This document shows positions 21,713 to 34,357 of a stretch of DNA of 64,000 nt, piece by piece. How positions within the stretch are numbered: the stretch's first letter is position 1; each line of letters starts with the position of its first letter. A program made the position numbers and the translations under genes. The notes below the pieces were generated by a model. That model saw nothing but the letters and a program-made list of their open reading frames with translations. It searched no databases and was not told the DNA's origin. Source of the DNA: Rhynchosporium graminicola (taxonomy: Eukaryota > Ascomycota > Leotiomycetes > Helotiales > Ploettnerulaceae); NCBI GenBank assembly GCA_900074885.1, contig FJUW01000053.1, positions 403,524 through 467,523 of the forward strand, written 5' to 3'.

Positions 21713-24068
21713 AGATAAGCTATGTTATCACATGGCCGAGGCTAGGAAGAGGCAATTTTCCTTGATCTGTTGAGAACGAAAAAGAAGAGCAAGAACAGAA
21801 ATATCAAATTGATGTTCTACATAGACACTGGAAATAATCATTCGAGTCAACCCGCTGGATGCTTTAGCTCCGTGACTCATACGTGCTATTCCTCTCAATC
21901 GTTCGCATCTGCGAATGATGTGTCGAGGAAATCAATATCTGTCACACATTCACGAAGTTTCAGTACAGCTTCGGAATCATGAATACGAAGCTGTGGAATG
22001 AATGGAAGCACAGTTATACAGTAGATTCACGTGAACAAGCGATATCAGCTAACCATTTATTGTGGTCAATTTCACATCCGAGGAGCTGGTTTCGCATATA
22101 ATACGTATGGTCAAGAGTTTTGATATTCCTGGCTAAATCCCAAGAAGTCTCAAACTCCTTGCCACATGATAGAATCCCCGATTTCTCTCGTTTTGCCCCA
22201 ACGCCCATCATGGTATCAAATAACGTGACCAAACCAAGGATGCGTGAGAAGCAAGTAACCATTCTCTAACCAAACATCTCAGTGTAAGACCTCCATGATT
22301 CCAATCAATCCTCATCCAACATCATTCTCTCAATCTATCGTTGATTCGTTTTCCTGCACAGTCCATTTGCTCAATCCCAAGCCTGAAAATTCGGAACTGA
22401 CTACCAGGTGGCAAAGAAACGACGAAAGTCTCCATTTCTCGACAAGAACTATCATATCATGGCTGTGTAGGTTCGTAAGGATCCTCAAGATTCAGCTATG
22501 CTGCTGGTGCTGGCAGTACTGGAGGTAGAGCTTTGACCAAAAGCAGCTTGAGCAAAAGCAGCAACAATTACACGTTGATTAGCAAGCATCATATGTATTT
22601 GCTGCTGCTAATATTGTTCTTCCATATTGGGGCGTCATACCGCCTCGAAAATGACCTGTGGATTCTACTGTACTACCGATACTGGTACTTGGATAGCAGC
22701 CTTCTGATGCTCTTGCGACGAGCTCATCTGCAACTGCTGGATCGTTTGAACCTTTCTGTAATAATTTATTATAAACTGATGAGGATCTTGTGATTTTATT
22801 TCTACAGCCAGACCTGGAGCTCTAACAAAATCCGTGGGTTATGCATCTTCTCTAAAATCTGGCAGATGCGAAAGCCCTTCAAAGCTGTTTGATCTTCTGA
22901 AGTATAAAAGAGAGTGACAGTTTGTACGGCCCTGAGTTGATCAATGATCTCGATGAGGCGAGCAAGGTTACAATAAATATTTTTGCAGTATCCTATTGGC
23001 ATGTGTGGATCTGAGTAGGTGTATGAAGGGTCTTGACGCTTGAGAATAGAGCAGGAGAGGTGGTAACAGCGGGTTTGTTAAGTGGGATGGCTTGAGGAGA
23101 CCACTGTAAAGAATACAGCCTTGAATGGGGATAGAAGAGAACAGGAGGGACTTTACTTACGCCACTGATAAAAGTACCGATGTCTGTGCCATTCAAGATC
23201 TGAGTTTGCGGATACTTGCTCTTCCATCTCCCCTCAGGGTCTATCTCAAAGATATCTCAAGGACGGGGCAGCATCTTTTGCTGGAAATGATGAGGTTGAT
23301 TAACAGAGGAGAAGGAATTGACGAGAAAGCCGAAATTCGTGGGAGGCGACGTGCTGTTGAGGCAAAAATGCGCCAGTTGGGAATTGCGACCCACTTTGGC
23401 AGTATCCTCGAGCAAAGTCTCCTGCTCATGAAAGAAGTGTTTCAAGCAACTTTGGATCAGGTTTATGAGCCGAGACTCTGCAGGACTTGTTTCTTTGAAA
23501 CGTTTGTTCAAAAGCTGTATTTTCACTTGGGAGTAAGTACTTCTCGAATAGGCAATCTTAACGAGCTTGGTGGAGACATTCACAAGTACAAAAAAAACAG
23601 CGCCAAGAATAGAGAGAAAATCTTTGACAATATAAGAAGACGCTTTAAAATCTTCCCTATCGACCCAGATTTAAGCCCGTAACGAAGGATTTTAGCAAGA
23701 TCTGGGAAAGAAAGTCCGCACATCACGTGACTTCAAGTGCGACCGCGACGTCGAACCAGAAAACATGTGCCACCCTTGATACATCGCCATCGACTATAAG
23801 CAGTAATGAAACAAAGCTTCCAAGAATAATTTTAGCCTCCTTCAAATACGCTTCAAGCGACGTTGGATAACTAAACTCCTGACCACGTATAAAAAACAAT
23901 ATTCGTCTCCTTCAACAAGAAAGATGGATGGACGATTGGTGCCATCTGCAAGTCATAGACAGTATAATCTGTGATGAATCTTTGAGATCATTTCTAGTTA
24001 AGGTTCTAGTCATCTGTATTCCCTCGAGGTTACTATATGTACACAATAAAGAAGTATTGTGACTTACA
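21713..24068. other. Gene-poor interval with one uncertain ORF
   Basis: Apart from the uncertain frame at 23125, nothing is supported. A minus-strand frame at 22262-22014 (82 codons) and Gln-rich plus-strand fragments near 22540-22600, interrupted by stops, may be remnants of decayed genes. Confidence 0.4.
23125..23682 (+). CDS. Hypothetical protein, 185 aa, uncertain
   Basis: An open frame from ATG 23125 to 23682 with no recognised domain. It is rich in charged residues, ends in an Arg/Lys-rich stretch (IRRRFKIFPIDPDLSP), and has no signal peptide or membrane segment. An overlapping minus-strand frame exists over 23257-23583. It may be real or chance. Confidence 0.25.
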   Translation: MGIEENRRDFTYATDKSTDVCAIQDLSLRILALPSPLRVYLKDISRTGQHLLLEMMRLINRGEGIDEKAEIRGRRRAVEAKMRQLGIATHFGSILEQSLLLMKEVFQATLDQVYEPRLCRTCFFETFVQKLYFHLGVSTSRIGNLNELGGDIHKYKKNSAKNREKIFDNIRRRFKIFPIDPDLSP

Positions 24069-24845
24069 TTACTGCATGAATGTTTGTGTAGTCCAGCTAC
24101 CTGCTCTTGCCTGAAAGGTAGAAAACTCCTCCGCCGTAACTTTGACATCTGGCGTTTGGTCTAAAGGTGACAGTCCTGTTGCCCGCCTCATTTGGACGTA
24201 CATGTCCCTAGAGAGAGTGATATCATCCAGAGTGATCTTCATGCTAGATACCTTCTCCACAATCCCTGACAACCGGCCTCCGAAGGACTCTGGCTGGAGC
24301 AAAATGATCTCAGTCACTCCGCCGAATCGCATGCAAGCCCGAGCTATCTCGCCGTTGGGCTTCAAGTCAGATGATGAAGACAGATCCGGTGCGTTTAAGA
24401 AAGGCTCGACATTGATAGCTATCTTTCGAACCGCCTTGATTTCTTTCCAGACGATCTCATCACTGGCGGTAAAGAACTTATCCAAAGCTTTCCGATCGTG
24501 AAAATGCAGAATGTCTTTTTCACCGCAGAAGCGGAAAGCCGTGTCGAAATTCGCTTCGAAGCAGAGTGGATAATTGACTGAGACAATGAATTCGGATGCT
24601 TTGCAAGATCTTCGCAAAATGTCGAGTGTTGAATTCGATACGTCCATAGCAATGCATTTGTTATGACCGATTTGATTCGAGGTACGAATTGCAATAATTC
24701 GAGGTCCAGGTAAAGCCTGTTCCCAGATGTGAAGTCTCAATTCAGGTGGTAATTGCACGTAAATGCGAGGCCCACATTCAGCAACGGAGATCCCATGGGT
24801 CAGAGGATGACCTTCGGGCAAGTCAGAGGACTTTTGTGAAACCAT
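24069..24845 (-). CDS. 2EXR-domain protein, 258 aa
   Basis: A continuous frame from ATG 24845. The first motif is VQLPPELRLHIWEQALPGPR, with ELR at residues 35-37. Then come RIIAIRTSNQ, a degenerate second motif and FRFCGEKDILHFHDR, the family's mid-domain D-x-L-x-F block. The C-terminal half (about residues 130-258) aligns in layout with other array members but has no motif of its own. No intron is required. Function is unknown for the family. The copy looks intact and therefore probably expressed. Confidence 0.8.
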   Translation of the reverse strand: MVSQKSSDLPEGHPLTHGISVAECGPRIYVQLPPELRLHIWEQALPGPRIIAIRTSNQIGHNKCIAMDVSNSTLDILRRSCKASEFIVSVNYPLCFEANFDTAFRFCGEKDILHFHDRKALDKFFTASDEIVWKEIKAVRKIAINVEPFLNAPDLSSSSDLKPNGEIARACMRFGGVTEIILLQPESFGGRLSGIVEKVSSMKITLDDITLSRDMYVQMRRATGLSPLDQTPDVKVTAEEFSTFQARAGSWTTQTFMQ

Positions 24846-27542
24846 AATTCACATGTTCTTATTCAAAATTATGTTCGTTGTTTGAATAAGAAGTTGAGTT
24901 GAAATGAGAAAAAGCCTGTGGCCCATTTGCAAATCTCTGGGTACGATTCGTTTGTGCCAGCTAAAATGGCGTCCGAGCCTGGATCGGTAAGGCGTTGAAC
25001 TAAACCACCAAAGGAGTACTATTCATTGAGCTGCCAGATCATCTTAATAGCCGAAGACCGGAAACTAACTCATTACCTTCTAGTATCATGAGCAGAATTG
25101 ACTGGCCCTGCGGGGACCTAGTCTCGTGCCATGTCAATACTGCAATCTTGCGTTAGGGATATGGATACTTCTCGAGCCACATGGCTGTGTGAAAGCAAAC
25201 AGTGTGTTCACACTGACACAATTTCACACTTCCCTGAATAGAAAGCACTTTGAGCCAAGTGTACAAGGGCTTGATATAATGATGATTTCTTACGACTTCA
25301 AGCATTAGACACTCTAGAATCTGTCTCCACGAATTGATCACGTAAAATTGAATTAGTATAATCTCAATGAAGTTGTTGTTGCTGCACTGGAGGGAGGAGC
25401 TATTTGTTGGCGTATCAAAAGAACCTATGAGATAAGTCTGACTTCATGATCAAAGATAATCAGCATCAACTCTTTCTTAATGAAGGGAGCAAGTCATGTC
25501 CTGTGTTTCTTTGGGACATAAGCTAGACCCAAATACCGCTTTTACACTTTTAGGAGAGACAATGAATGAGATAGAATGTATCATATATGAGGCAACTGTA
25601 TCTAATCACGACCTAAGGATATATACGAAAGGTGTATCCATTCTCCTGTGATTACCAAATCGTATGACCGTTGCCGAGCCTCACCACAAGTGTCGCTATA
25701 AGCAAGACGGCACTCTTGTCACACTACCAATTAGATCAATTCACCTAAATCCATCCACTCAGTAAGTACCGGAGATGGTATGAGAGTGAATAGCGATTAA
25801 CTACCCACATGATACAGGCATGGACAAAGCCTGAGAAATTCGATTAGGAATCATGTGATGTTACACGACCAAATATTATATCCGGTTGGTCTTACATCTG
25901 TTGTCTCCGATCTAAGGATATTTCCGGATCAGAAATCGGATGGTATTTGAACTCTCTTTGGCTGATAGTTTCAGCGTTTACGAATCAGAGACTCCGGTCT
26001 GAAACTTCAATTTAGTCCCAAGTCAACTATACGTGGTAGTCAAGACTTGAAGATAACAGCAAAAGTACTACTAGAAACACCGTGAAATTAACACTAGAAA
26101 TTCTCTGAATGTATCGACTATATGGCCCATTATATTTGATGGAAACCCCTAACTTTTGGCTCTAAAACTCTTTCATTAGTTGTTGGCCCTTTTCTTATAT
26201 AAAATTTGACAAGAAATCATTTCTCAGCTAGCTGCTCGACCTTATCGCTTTGTATTATTATGACTTTAGTATAAGAGAAGATGAATTGGAGCAATAGGAG
26301 GTTGATAGGGGGTTGATAGGAGGTTGATAAAGTTGTGAAATAGGTTACTACCACTGAAGGTAAAATGCGAAGGGTAGGTAGATTACAACGACAGCGACAG
26401 CGATCGCAATAGCATATACAACTCATAACCAAGTATTTACCACCTTCGAGTTACTCATCGGCGGTTCCCGCTCTTCGGGTCGTGAGAGTCGGCTTTCAAA
26501 AATGTCCGATTATTGAAATGTCCGACTGATAGAAGAATAGATGTAGATTAAGATTCTGCACAGTGCTGTGTGCGTGCACTAAGTACTAGTGGTACGCTTA
26601 CTCGGTACACCACATACCGGCTATATCGCAGCAACCGACCACCGCTGTTGGGCCAAACACCTTCCCCACCAAAAGTGACTTACTTACATTGCTAACCTGC
26701 ATCACAAGACTCGCTGACTAATAATACTTTTTGTAATTCGCTACTAGAATTCTATAGTCATATGAGTTTAATCGAATATTAAGTAAATCTAAACGGGGAA
26801 TCACAAATGTATAAGGCTTCTGAAGTAAGGAAATCGCTAGATTCTGGTTCCGCTAGTAAGTCAAGCGAATATCACCCTAAGATTTCTAAACCTTTGAATC
26901 GATCGTCAATCTATTAGTAGATGTATTGCCTCAATGATCTCTAGAATGGATTCTAGATAAGTGGTTCGAGGCTATCAGGCGATGCAATTATTCCATTCAC
27001 ACGATATATAATTGGGTTACTTTTTTCAAGTGTCAAGAGAGTCAAAAAGCACTTTTTGGTAGGGGTTTCGATTTGACCAACGGCAGTCTAGTACCTGTAC
27101 TACTTTCTGACACCGACGATCTCGTCGCGAAATTCAAACTTAAATGCTTCAGCCGCTTGGCAGAAATTCGAATTTAGTTGCCAGGTGCGGGCACAGCCAT
27201 GTTTGCGTGATCGGACATTTCAATGAACTAGGTATCTCAAGATAAATTAAAAAAAATGCCAGCTATCTACTTAGTGTGAGAAGAGATCCGGAGTCTCCTA
27301 TTCGTATTCGCATTTTGATTTCTCAATCATAGGAAAGTTTGCAATTGGGAGACACAATGGGGGCAATCGGAAATATCACATCGCTGAAACGGAGGTAACG
27401 GGTTGAGGAGCGGCCCGGAGCGGAGATACAACCCTCAGCAGAGTATCCAAAGCATCGATAATCTTTGGACGGGAGGCTATTTCTCAGTCCAATTAATTTC
27501 CAATTCGCAATCTGTGACAACCCCAGAAAATAGATAATCATC
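24846..27542. other. Gene-free AT-rich interval, right part bounded by inverted repeats
   Basis: No gene is supported in 2.7 kb. The right third (26512-27224) is flanked by 14-bp inverted repeats and may be a decayed DNA transposon or MITE. The last 200 bp presumably hold the promoter of the FAD monooxygenase. Confidence 0.45.
26512..27224. mobile_element. Possible decayed inverted-repeat element, about 713 bp
   Basis: ATTGAAATGTCCGA at 26512-26525 is matched in inverted orientation at 27211-27224. An extra partial copy, AAATGTCCGAT, lies at 26500-26510. The interior is AT-rich with no intact frame. No clear target-site duplication is seen, so the element call is tentative. Confidence 0.3.
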
Positions 27543-28901
27543 ATGGTTCTCAAAGTTCTCATCGTTGGCGGAGGAGTCGCCGGCCCATCTCTCGCTTACT
27601 GGCTCTCTCGTCTCAAGGCCGACATAACAATTATCGAGCGTTTTCCAACCATTCGAGCTTATGGTCAACAAGTTGATATTCGAGGCCAGGGCGTACCGAT
27701 TATGAAAAAAATGGGTATAGAAGCCGCGATCCGTGCGGTAGTTGTCCACGAGCCGGGTACGCAGCTTGTCGACGGGAAAGGGAAGACCACGGCTTTCTTC
27801 CCAACGACGACAACAAATACTTTGCGGCAAAGCTTCAGTTCTGAGTTTGAGATCATGCGTGGGGATCTGATTAATACATTGGTAAGTTTGGTGACCCTTT
27901 GACTTATCACCAATCAACACCTTAGAACAATTGGATTGCGGCTAACACGAATAAAGTACGACCTCACCAAGAACAAGACAAACGTCCACCATATATTTGA
28001 CACCTCGATCAAACACTTTACTCAGGACAAATACGACATAACCGGCGGAAATGTCCATGTTGACTTTTCGGACGGCCGAAAAGAAGACTTCGACCTGGTC
28101 ATCGGCGCAGACGGAACTGGTTCGCAAGTCCGGAAGATAATGCTCGGTCCAGATGCAAAAGATCCACGCTACTCTCTTAACGCACACATTGGATTCTTCA
28201 CGACTCCTTCAGCCCCAGGAGATTCAAAGAACTGGACGATCTGTCCTCTCCCAGGTCGCCGAGCAATTATGTCGAGACAAGATAACCCAGATCTTCTGCG
28301 TGTATACATGATGATTTACGGCAAGCAGCCCGTTCTCGAAGCTGCATACAAGTCTGGAAACATTGGGTACTTGAAGAATACTTGGGCAGAACTGTTTGAT
28401 GGCTATGGCTGGGAGGCTAAACGTTTCGTAGATGGGTTGAAGAACTCATCCTTGTCGGATGATTTGTACGCAACTCGAATGGAAGAGATTAGATTGCCGC
28501 CTGGAGACTGGTGCAGAGGACGTGTGATTCTAATAGGTGATGCAGCACATTCTCAGAGTATCAATGGCCAAGGAGTCACTCTTGGGATGGTTGGAGCATA
28601 TATCCTCGCTGGAGAGATTGCAAAGCTGGCGACGAAAGAGGGGTCAGCGCTTGGTGAAGCAGTGGAGCGAGGAGGCAAAAATTACGAGGAAAGATTCCGT
28701 CCAATGGTTGCTCAGACCCTGGGAAGTAGTTACGTTATTGGATTGTTTTTCCCGCGGACGAATTTTGGTATTGGTGTCATACATAAGATTGCTGGATGGG
28801 CGGCAACGAGGGGCTATGGGCTGTCTGGCGGGACAGGAGTGGATGGCAGTGTGACCTGGACTGTGCCAGAGTATCAGGAGCTGCGCAATTTAGGGGACTG
28901 A
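27543..28901 (+). CDS. FAD-dependent monooxygenase (PHBH/TetX-like), 427 aa
   Basis: A group A flavoprotein monooxygenase, presumably hydroxylating or epoxidising an aromatic or related compound with NAD(P)H and O2; substrate unknown. Exon 1 is 27543-27881 and exon 2 is 27957-28901, across a 75-bp intron (GTAAGT, branch GCTAAC, acceptor AAAG). The FAD-binding Rossmann motif is VGGGVAGPS (GGGVAG at residues 9-14). The DG motif is GADGTGSQVR at about 163-172. The second FAD motif is GDAAHSQSINGQGVTLGM from residue 307. Length is normal for the family. There is no signal peptide. The gene stands alone, with no synthase or transporter nearby, so it is not evidently part of a secondary-metabolite cluster. 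Confidence 0.9.
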
Positions 28902-29218
28902 TACTTCAGAAAGGAAAGATGATAGAGTACTTATCCAGCCAGAGGAATATTCAATAGTCTTAGCAGATCGTAAGCATTCTTCTTTTGTTGGTACTTAATC
29001 TTGCAAACCAATCCTCAAATTTATTAAAACAATTTACTACCTCATAAATGGTCGAAGTTGACGAGACCTTAGAACTGCGCTCAGCTGGGTGTAATGTACA
29101 AAAAAAGGACTCATCAACTATATGTTCGCCTCAAACTGAGCCTGGTAGGCGTGATTCCTGGAATAAAGTTTTGTCTTGAATCAAAGATCCCTCTCCAACA
29201 ACCAAGCCGCAAGCCCGC
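28902..29218. other. Convergent intergenic spacer
   Basis: Lies between the 3' ends of the FAD monooxygenase and the next 2EXR gene. No feature seen. Confidence 0.5.
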
Positions 29219-30340
29219 TTAAGAATGATTCCAATGGACAAAACGTATTTCCGGGTCATCTCTTCCACCCCAGTCTAGCTCGTCAAGACCTTTGGCGATA
29301 TCTGAATCCGAAATATAGAAGTGAAGGTTAGAATCCTCAAAGACCCAACCGACCATATTGAACATTTCCAAACCACTAACTCCCTCCAACGACCAACTAC
29401 CATCATCAGTGCGTTGATAAGTTATGGATGATATTTGGCCACTTGCAAGTGCAAATTTCTGCGAGTACCCAAGGCTTGGAATATTGAACGAAGGCAACCA
29501 GTCCATCAAATTTGAATTTCGGGCAGACGGGAAGACGTGCAGCTGATGTATTCTGCGGCGAAATGCGACAGAAGCCCACTGGTTATCTGTGCCAGTCAAA
29601 AGCAAGGGTGGAACCCAGTGGTCAAGCTTTGGGCGGACGTTACTAATCTTTTTCTTGATCATCTTCTCAACTCCCTTCCAACGATAACGAGAGTTGAAAG
29701 AGGCCTCCGACGGCGACAACAATTTCGGCATGCCGGCGCTTGGGAACGAATCGTCTATTTCGGGCTCATTTATCATCAAAGACTCCAGGCCTGAAAAGTA
29801 TTGGCAAACGAGGATCATATCTTCAGCTCGGAATCGACGGTAGTGGGAAATAGCCAGATTCTTGACTAGTGTGGTGTCCTCGATAGGTAGCTGTCCATCT
29901 TCATGCACTGATGCAATCCACTCCATCATATGCATATCCAATTCCAGCACGTCGTGGTCGAAGTTGAAACGAATCGGTGAGGGAAGGTAAAGGTTGAGAG
30001 CAGGGGTGAAGCACCTGAGCCCAGCAGCTCTGGCGTCGGAACAAGCTTCAATCATGCTCGGTCTTCTGTATTCAAGAGTCATGGCTGGCGATTCATCGGG
30101 ATCAGGGACTGCTCTTAAATCAACTTCACGGCAGTTAATCGAGACTACCTGTTGGCGTGGCTGGGCATGCTCCCACTAGAGAACAATATTAGCAGCGACT
30201 TTATTATACAACTGAGAAATGGGAAGGCTATTAGAGAGGTAGAAAGTGGAACAGCCTCTGGGCGATTCTTCTGGTTCGAGCTCTTGGCTCCTCATTTATC
30301 GCGAAGAGCAGGTGGAGATCTGCACGTACAATTGTGAGCT
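29219..30340 (-). CDS. 2EXR-domain protein, N-terminal exon damaged or unresolved
   Basis: The main exon (30175-29219) begins WEHAQPRQQVVSINCREVDL and contains the second motif CSDARAAGL and the block IRFNFDHDVLELD. It is preceded by a likely intron (30329-30176; GTACGT...CTCTAG) that separates ATT from TGG, the I-W pair of the first motif. Upstream exon sequence reads REIQLTI, but a stop lies nine codons before it in that frame and no ATG precedes it. An indel in the FPxLP segment would explain this. Downstream of the splice the frame is open for about 318 codons. Either a small upstream exon was missed or the copy is recently broken. Confidence 0.55.
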
Positions 30341-31501
30341 GTATCTCTCTGGGTCTGTGAATTCAAGATATCAGCAAGAGATCTCATGATGGTTGCAATA
30401 TGGTTTAACACAAGAGAAGACCTACAATTTGGAGAATTGAGGAAAGCTCGTCAACTGCTTCACGAACCAAGGACAAGGCCTGGTGTAGAAATCGACCCAG
30501 GGAGGATCGAACTTGCGTGGGCGTTGCATGTTTGCGCGGCAGATCAATTTACAGTTGCGGTTCGAAGATTTTCAAGGTTGAGATTCTTCGAATTTGGTGT
30601 AGTGAATATTGTCTTTCGAGCGCGCTTGTCGTTTGTTTACTCTTGGCAATATTTGATGTAACAATATTTCCAACGCTGGATTCTGAAGACCTTTGTTCGA
30701 GACTACCTTATCTCCTCAGTCGTGATACTCTGGAAGATTGAGGCAGAATGTGTATTAACAATGCGCAAGTGGAAACGCGTAGCTTTATTCGAGCTAGGTG
30801 AAGTTGTGATCAGGCAGAAAGGAGCGCTGGTAGCTCAGCAGCAAATGAAAATCTGATGGGCTCGAAGGTGATAAAAGAGATCAAAGAGAATCTATTTGGC
30901 CCTCTCGAAAAGACTGAGGGATAGCCTCGGCACGCTCATGTATTACAATGCAGGATCTTGAAAGTTTAGAAGATGCGTATCACGTGAGCAGAAGCAATCT
31001 TGGGGATCACGTGTACTCCATCTACAGGAGTCAGGCCTTCGAATCAGAACAAATGCAGAGCTAAGATACTAGTAAGTATACAAATGAAGCTCCGAAGTCA
31101 AGTCCATTTGATTTAGCAACAGCACAGAATTGCCTACGATCGTGGAGCGGTGTCACACCAAAGTTTTAGGAGACCCGCGAAGATACCTGACACAAAATCA
31201 AATGTTCATAATTACTAGAGGGGAAAAAGCTAGCCTCAATTTTAGAACTATTGAGACGTACACTATAATGCCTGGGCATCTGATTTACTCCTCAATTCCC
31301 GAAAGTACCCGTCGATAGACGACCAGCATATGCTCAGAGCGAAGCTCTTCGGCAGTCTTTGATAAAAAGCAATTGTAATATCCTTCAAGCACATATCCTC
31401 CAGTCTCAGGATCAAACGAAATCAAGAAGCACTCTCAAAAGCTACTGCAGAAGTAGAGCAGAGGAAATCGACGATTGGACGCCTTTAAAAGGTGGGAAGA
31501 A
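30341..31501. other. Gene-free interval
   Basis: Only short frames without motifs. The right end adjoins the terminal exon of the next 2EXR gene. Confidence 0.45.
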
Positions 31502-32476
31502 TCAAGCCCGGGACTTCGCAGTGGGGAAAGTCTTGACCACGGCCTTCGTGATCTTTGCCTTGAATTAGTACTTGTATAGAAGGACGATTGATTTGGGTCA
31601 AAAACTCACCTCGATACCCTCACCAAGCCAGGCCTCGACGCCAAGTCCATTGGTGAACATGACTTCGGTCTTTGCCTTCCTTAAACGCTGAAGCTCTATT
31701 CCTTCTTCAATAGCCAGGATGTGCTTTTTAGTCTCGGCCTTACGCAAAGCTTCACGCTTCTCTTCATCATCATCATCCACCGTATCAGCCTTAGTAGCCT
31801 TCTCCTCCTCAGCAGCAGCCTCAATAGCAGCTTGCTTGACCTCTAACTTTGCAGTGAGCTGTGCCTTGGCTTCCAACAATCTGCGCTGCCAGATACCTTG
31901 CATCCAGGCACGGAGCTGATTATCGTTGCCATCATTCTTCCATGGAAGACAAATGAGTCGCAGATTGTAGAAGCCAGCAACGTCTGCGGAAGTGTACAGA
32001 TACATGTCATCGCCAGCGATGATCAGGGTTTGAAGGTTGGCTTGCATGAGCTTAAGCTCTTCATGGGCGAGATAGTGGTCCTTGATATTGGGAGAATCGA
32101 TGAAGGTGTTGAAATTGCTGGCGCCGTCCGGACCGTCGATTAGCAGGGTATCGAGGCTGAAGTTGAAGGGAGCTGGACGACCAAGACGCTGACCAAACGT
32201 CCAATGGTAGATGGTGTTACCTTCAGCACGAGACTCCTGGGAGACTAACATCATCGTGGGCAAGGTATAAGCTCCTCCTTTAACACCATATACCCAAGTT
32301 TGAGTACCATCAATATCGACCCAGGTGCTGGCATCCTTGACGGTGACGACTCGCTCTTCAGCAGACTCACGCCAGATCTTGCGACGAATCTCGAGAGGGA
32401 GCTTGGGGAAGACGGTGAACTTATCGAGGAGAGTGAGAAGCGCCATTGAGTACTCCATTTTGGCTTTCTTTTCCAA
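31502..32476 (-). CDS. 2EXR-domain protein with coiled-coil C-terminus, about 307 aa
   Basis: Exon 1 is 32476-31610 and exon 2 is 31558-31502. The first frame would end with VSF just after a strong donor (GAG/GTGAGT at 31609). An intron of 51 bp with branch TACTAAT and acceptor CAAG adds 18 codons ending KTFPTAKSRA. The first motif FPKLPLEIRRKIW has EIR at residues 29-31; the second, LVSQESRAEG, has ESR at 81-83. FNFSLDTLLID follows. Residues about 200-275 form a long Ala/Glu/Lys-rich coiled coil with an acidic DDDDEE patch. Three ATGs lie in the first eleven codons, so the start is uncertain by a few residues. The copy looks intact. Confidence 0.8.
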
Positions 32477-34340
32477 TCTTGAGTAATTTTATGCGATGGG
32501 GAAGTTGACGTTAACATTGAAGCTGAAGTTGTTTATATTTGGCTTGCACGTGACCCGGAGAAATTGTCTCCATAGCTGCCAAACTTGCATTTTCCATTGT
32601 CGATTTTACAATCACATCAAAGGTGAAGAGAGAAACAAAAATGAGAAGTTAAACCTTGTACTTTAGCAAACCACACTAACGGCGCTTAGAAACTCATCGA
32701 ATTTGGGCGGGCAGGCAGGTAAAAGACTAGCACCTGACAGCTCAACACGGGAAGAATGCGAACAAGGAATTCCCCGATTTGCAGTTACAGAGGGAGAAAG
32801 GCAGAAAATCTATTAGCACGCGGATTTCTATAAGGATATTTGTAAATTAGACTGGCAGTCGGCAAAGGCAAAGGCTTCCAAGACAACAGGAAGAAGAATG
32901 GTGAAAACGAGGCAGCCTGAAGGGCGTTCTTCGCCCAAGACGTTCAGGCCGTCTATGTGTTCAACTAGACTGGATAAAAATTTCAATTTGGGGAATGAGA
33001 CCAGGAAACAGTAAGGCAACTTTTAATAAACCTCCAAAGATTTGACGTGTTGATCCCGACCTCGCTTAGCCATATCGGACTTTGCCCGCCGCAAACTTGA
33101 TATCAAAAAAGCCCCAAATCGAAACGCATATATCGCAGGCAGAAACTAAAACTATTAAGGATCCAGAGACAATAAATGTGAAGCATTCACGCTCATAGAC
33201 CTGAAGCCATAGTATGTGAAATCTTAGTAGAAGGGCGAATCTTGTTTATCATCGTTGCACTTTTACCTTTTTGCCACTACAAATACAATTTTAGTTCTTT
33301 TTTCGGGCTCGGTGGTATACTACTTAGCTTTTCCAATCCTTGATCCGAGTATTAGGAACTATAGTACAAGATTCGGATCTGACTAGATGAGTTGGTTTGC
33401 GAGATATTGTCAGGAAAGGTTCCAAAGATCTGGGAGATCATCATCATCGCTTAGATTCTGTGATTCTGGGTTCGGAATTCTGGCGGCTGAATGTCTCTCA
33501 TCGCAGCTCTTTTGCCCTGTTACCTCAATCGTGGCTGTATCGTTCGAGCTATCCAAAACAGAATTAAATGACAGTCGTCTCAAGCACGCATTGTTGGCGA
33601 CGAACAGTAGGATATTTGTCTTGCAAGCCCTCAGTTAAGGAATTATCCTCTAAGCTTCGGCAAAATTCGTCGGAGAACTCTTAGCGTCCCCAAGAAAACC
33701 TGGATTAGTCAGTTAGGTTTTACTACGTGTTCAGGTTAATATTCTGTTGCACATCGCAGACTTCAGCCCTTTCAGAGTGGATGATTCATCCTTATCAAGC
33801 TAGAAAGATGACTCATTTTATTTCCGGAGTTCTCGTGATTTTGTTGCATGTCGCAGACAGTTCAGCCCTACGGGTGGGGCGTTCCTGCCAAAGCCACCCG
33901 GTTAACTTCGGTTATACAGTACCAATTTTGAGCACGGTCAATCGTGGCTTCTCGCTTGCTGGCTTCTGTGGCACGATTATATTCTCCGATTATTTGATGA
34001 ACGAATCTAGAAGAGCAAATATCTGAGCGCAATACCGATGATGATTATGATCGCCTTAGAAAGCGGTTACCGAAGACTGTGATGGTTTTACATAAAGGTA
34101 CTGTACTTGAGTATGAGGACGGAATTGAGATATATTTATGGCAAGACGATTATTAATACTTTCAAAACATTGATCTCAGATTTGGTCAATTTGGTTATCT
34201 TACAACGATCAAACCTTCCCATCTGAGCCCCTGAATCTTACTTATTTAGTTCGGGACATGTTCCGACACAGATAAAACAGATATCCCTACAAGCGCTCCT
34301 CACAATCTCGGCGGCTGTTCTAGACAGCGTCAGGATCGAG
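32477..34340. other. Gene-free interval with a short direct duplication
   Basis: No gene supported. About 25 bp of similar sequence (TTGCAC/TGTCGCAGAC...TTCAGCCCT) occurs near 33747 and 33844. The right end carries a decayed fourth unit of the repeat protein next door, with a TAG in place of an expected CAG. Confidence 0.4.
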
Positions 34341-34357
34341 AAATTCAGACCTCAGCT

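Noticed and set aside
24846..28901. Secondary-metabolite cluster around the FAD monooxygenase
   Set aside because: No polyketide synthase, peptide synthetase, terpene synthase, transporter or cluster regulator is found nearby.
30820..30900. tRNA-like D-arm sequence (TGGTAGCTCAG)
   Set aside because: No matching T-arm or acceptor stem follows, so no tRNA gene is called.
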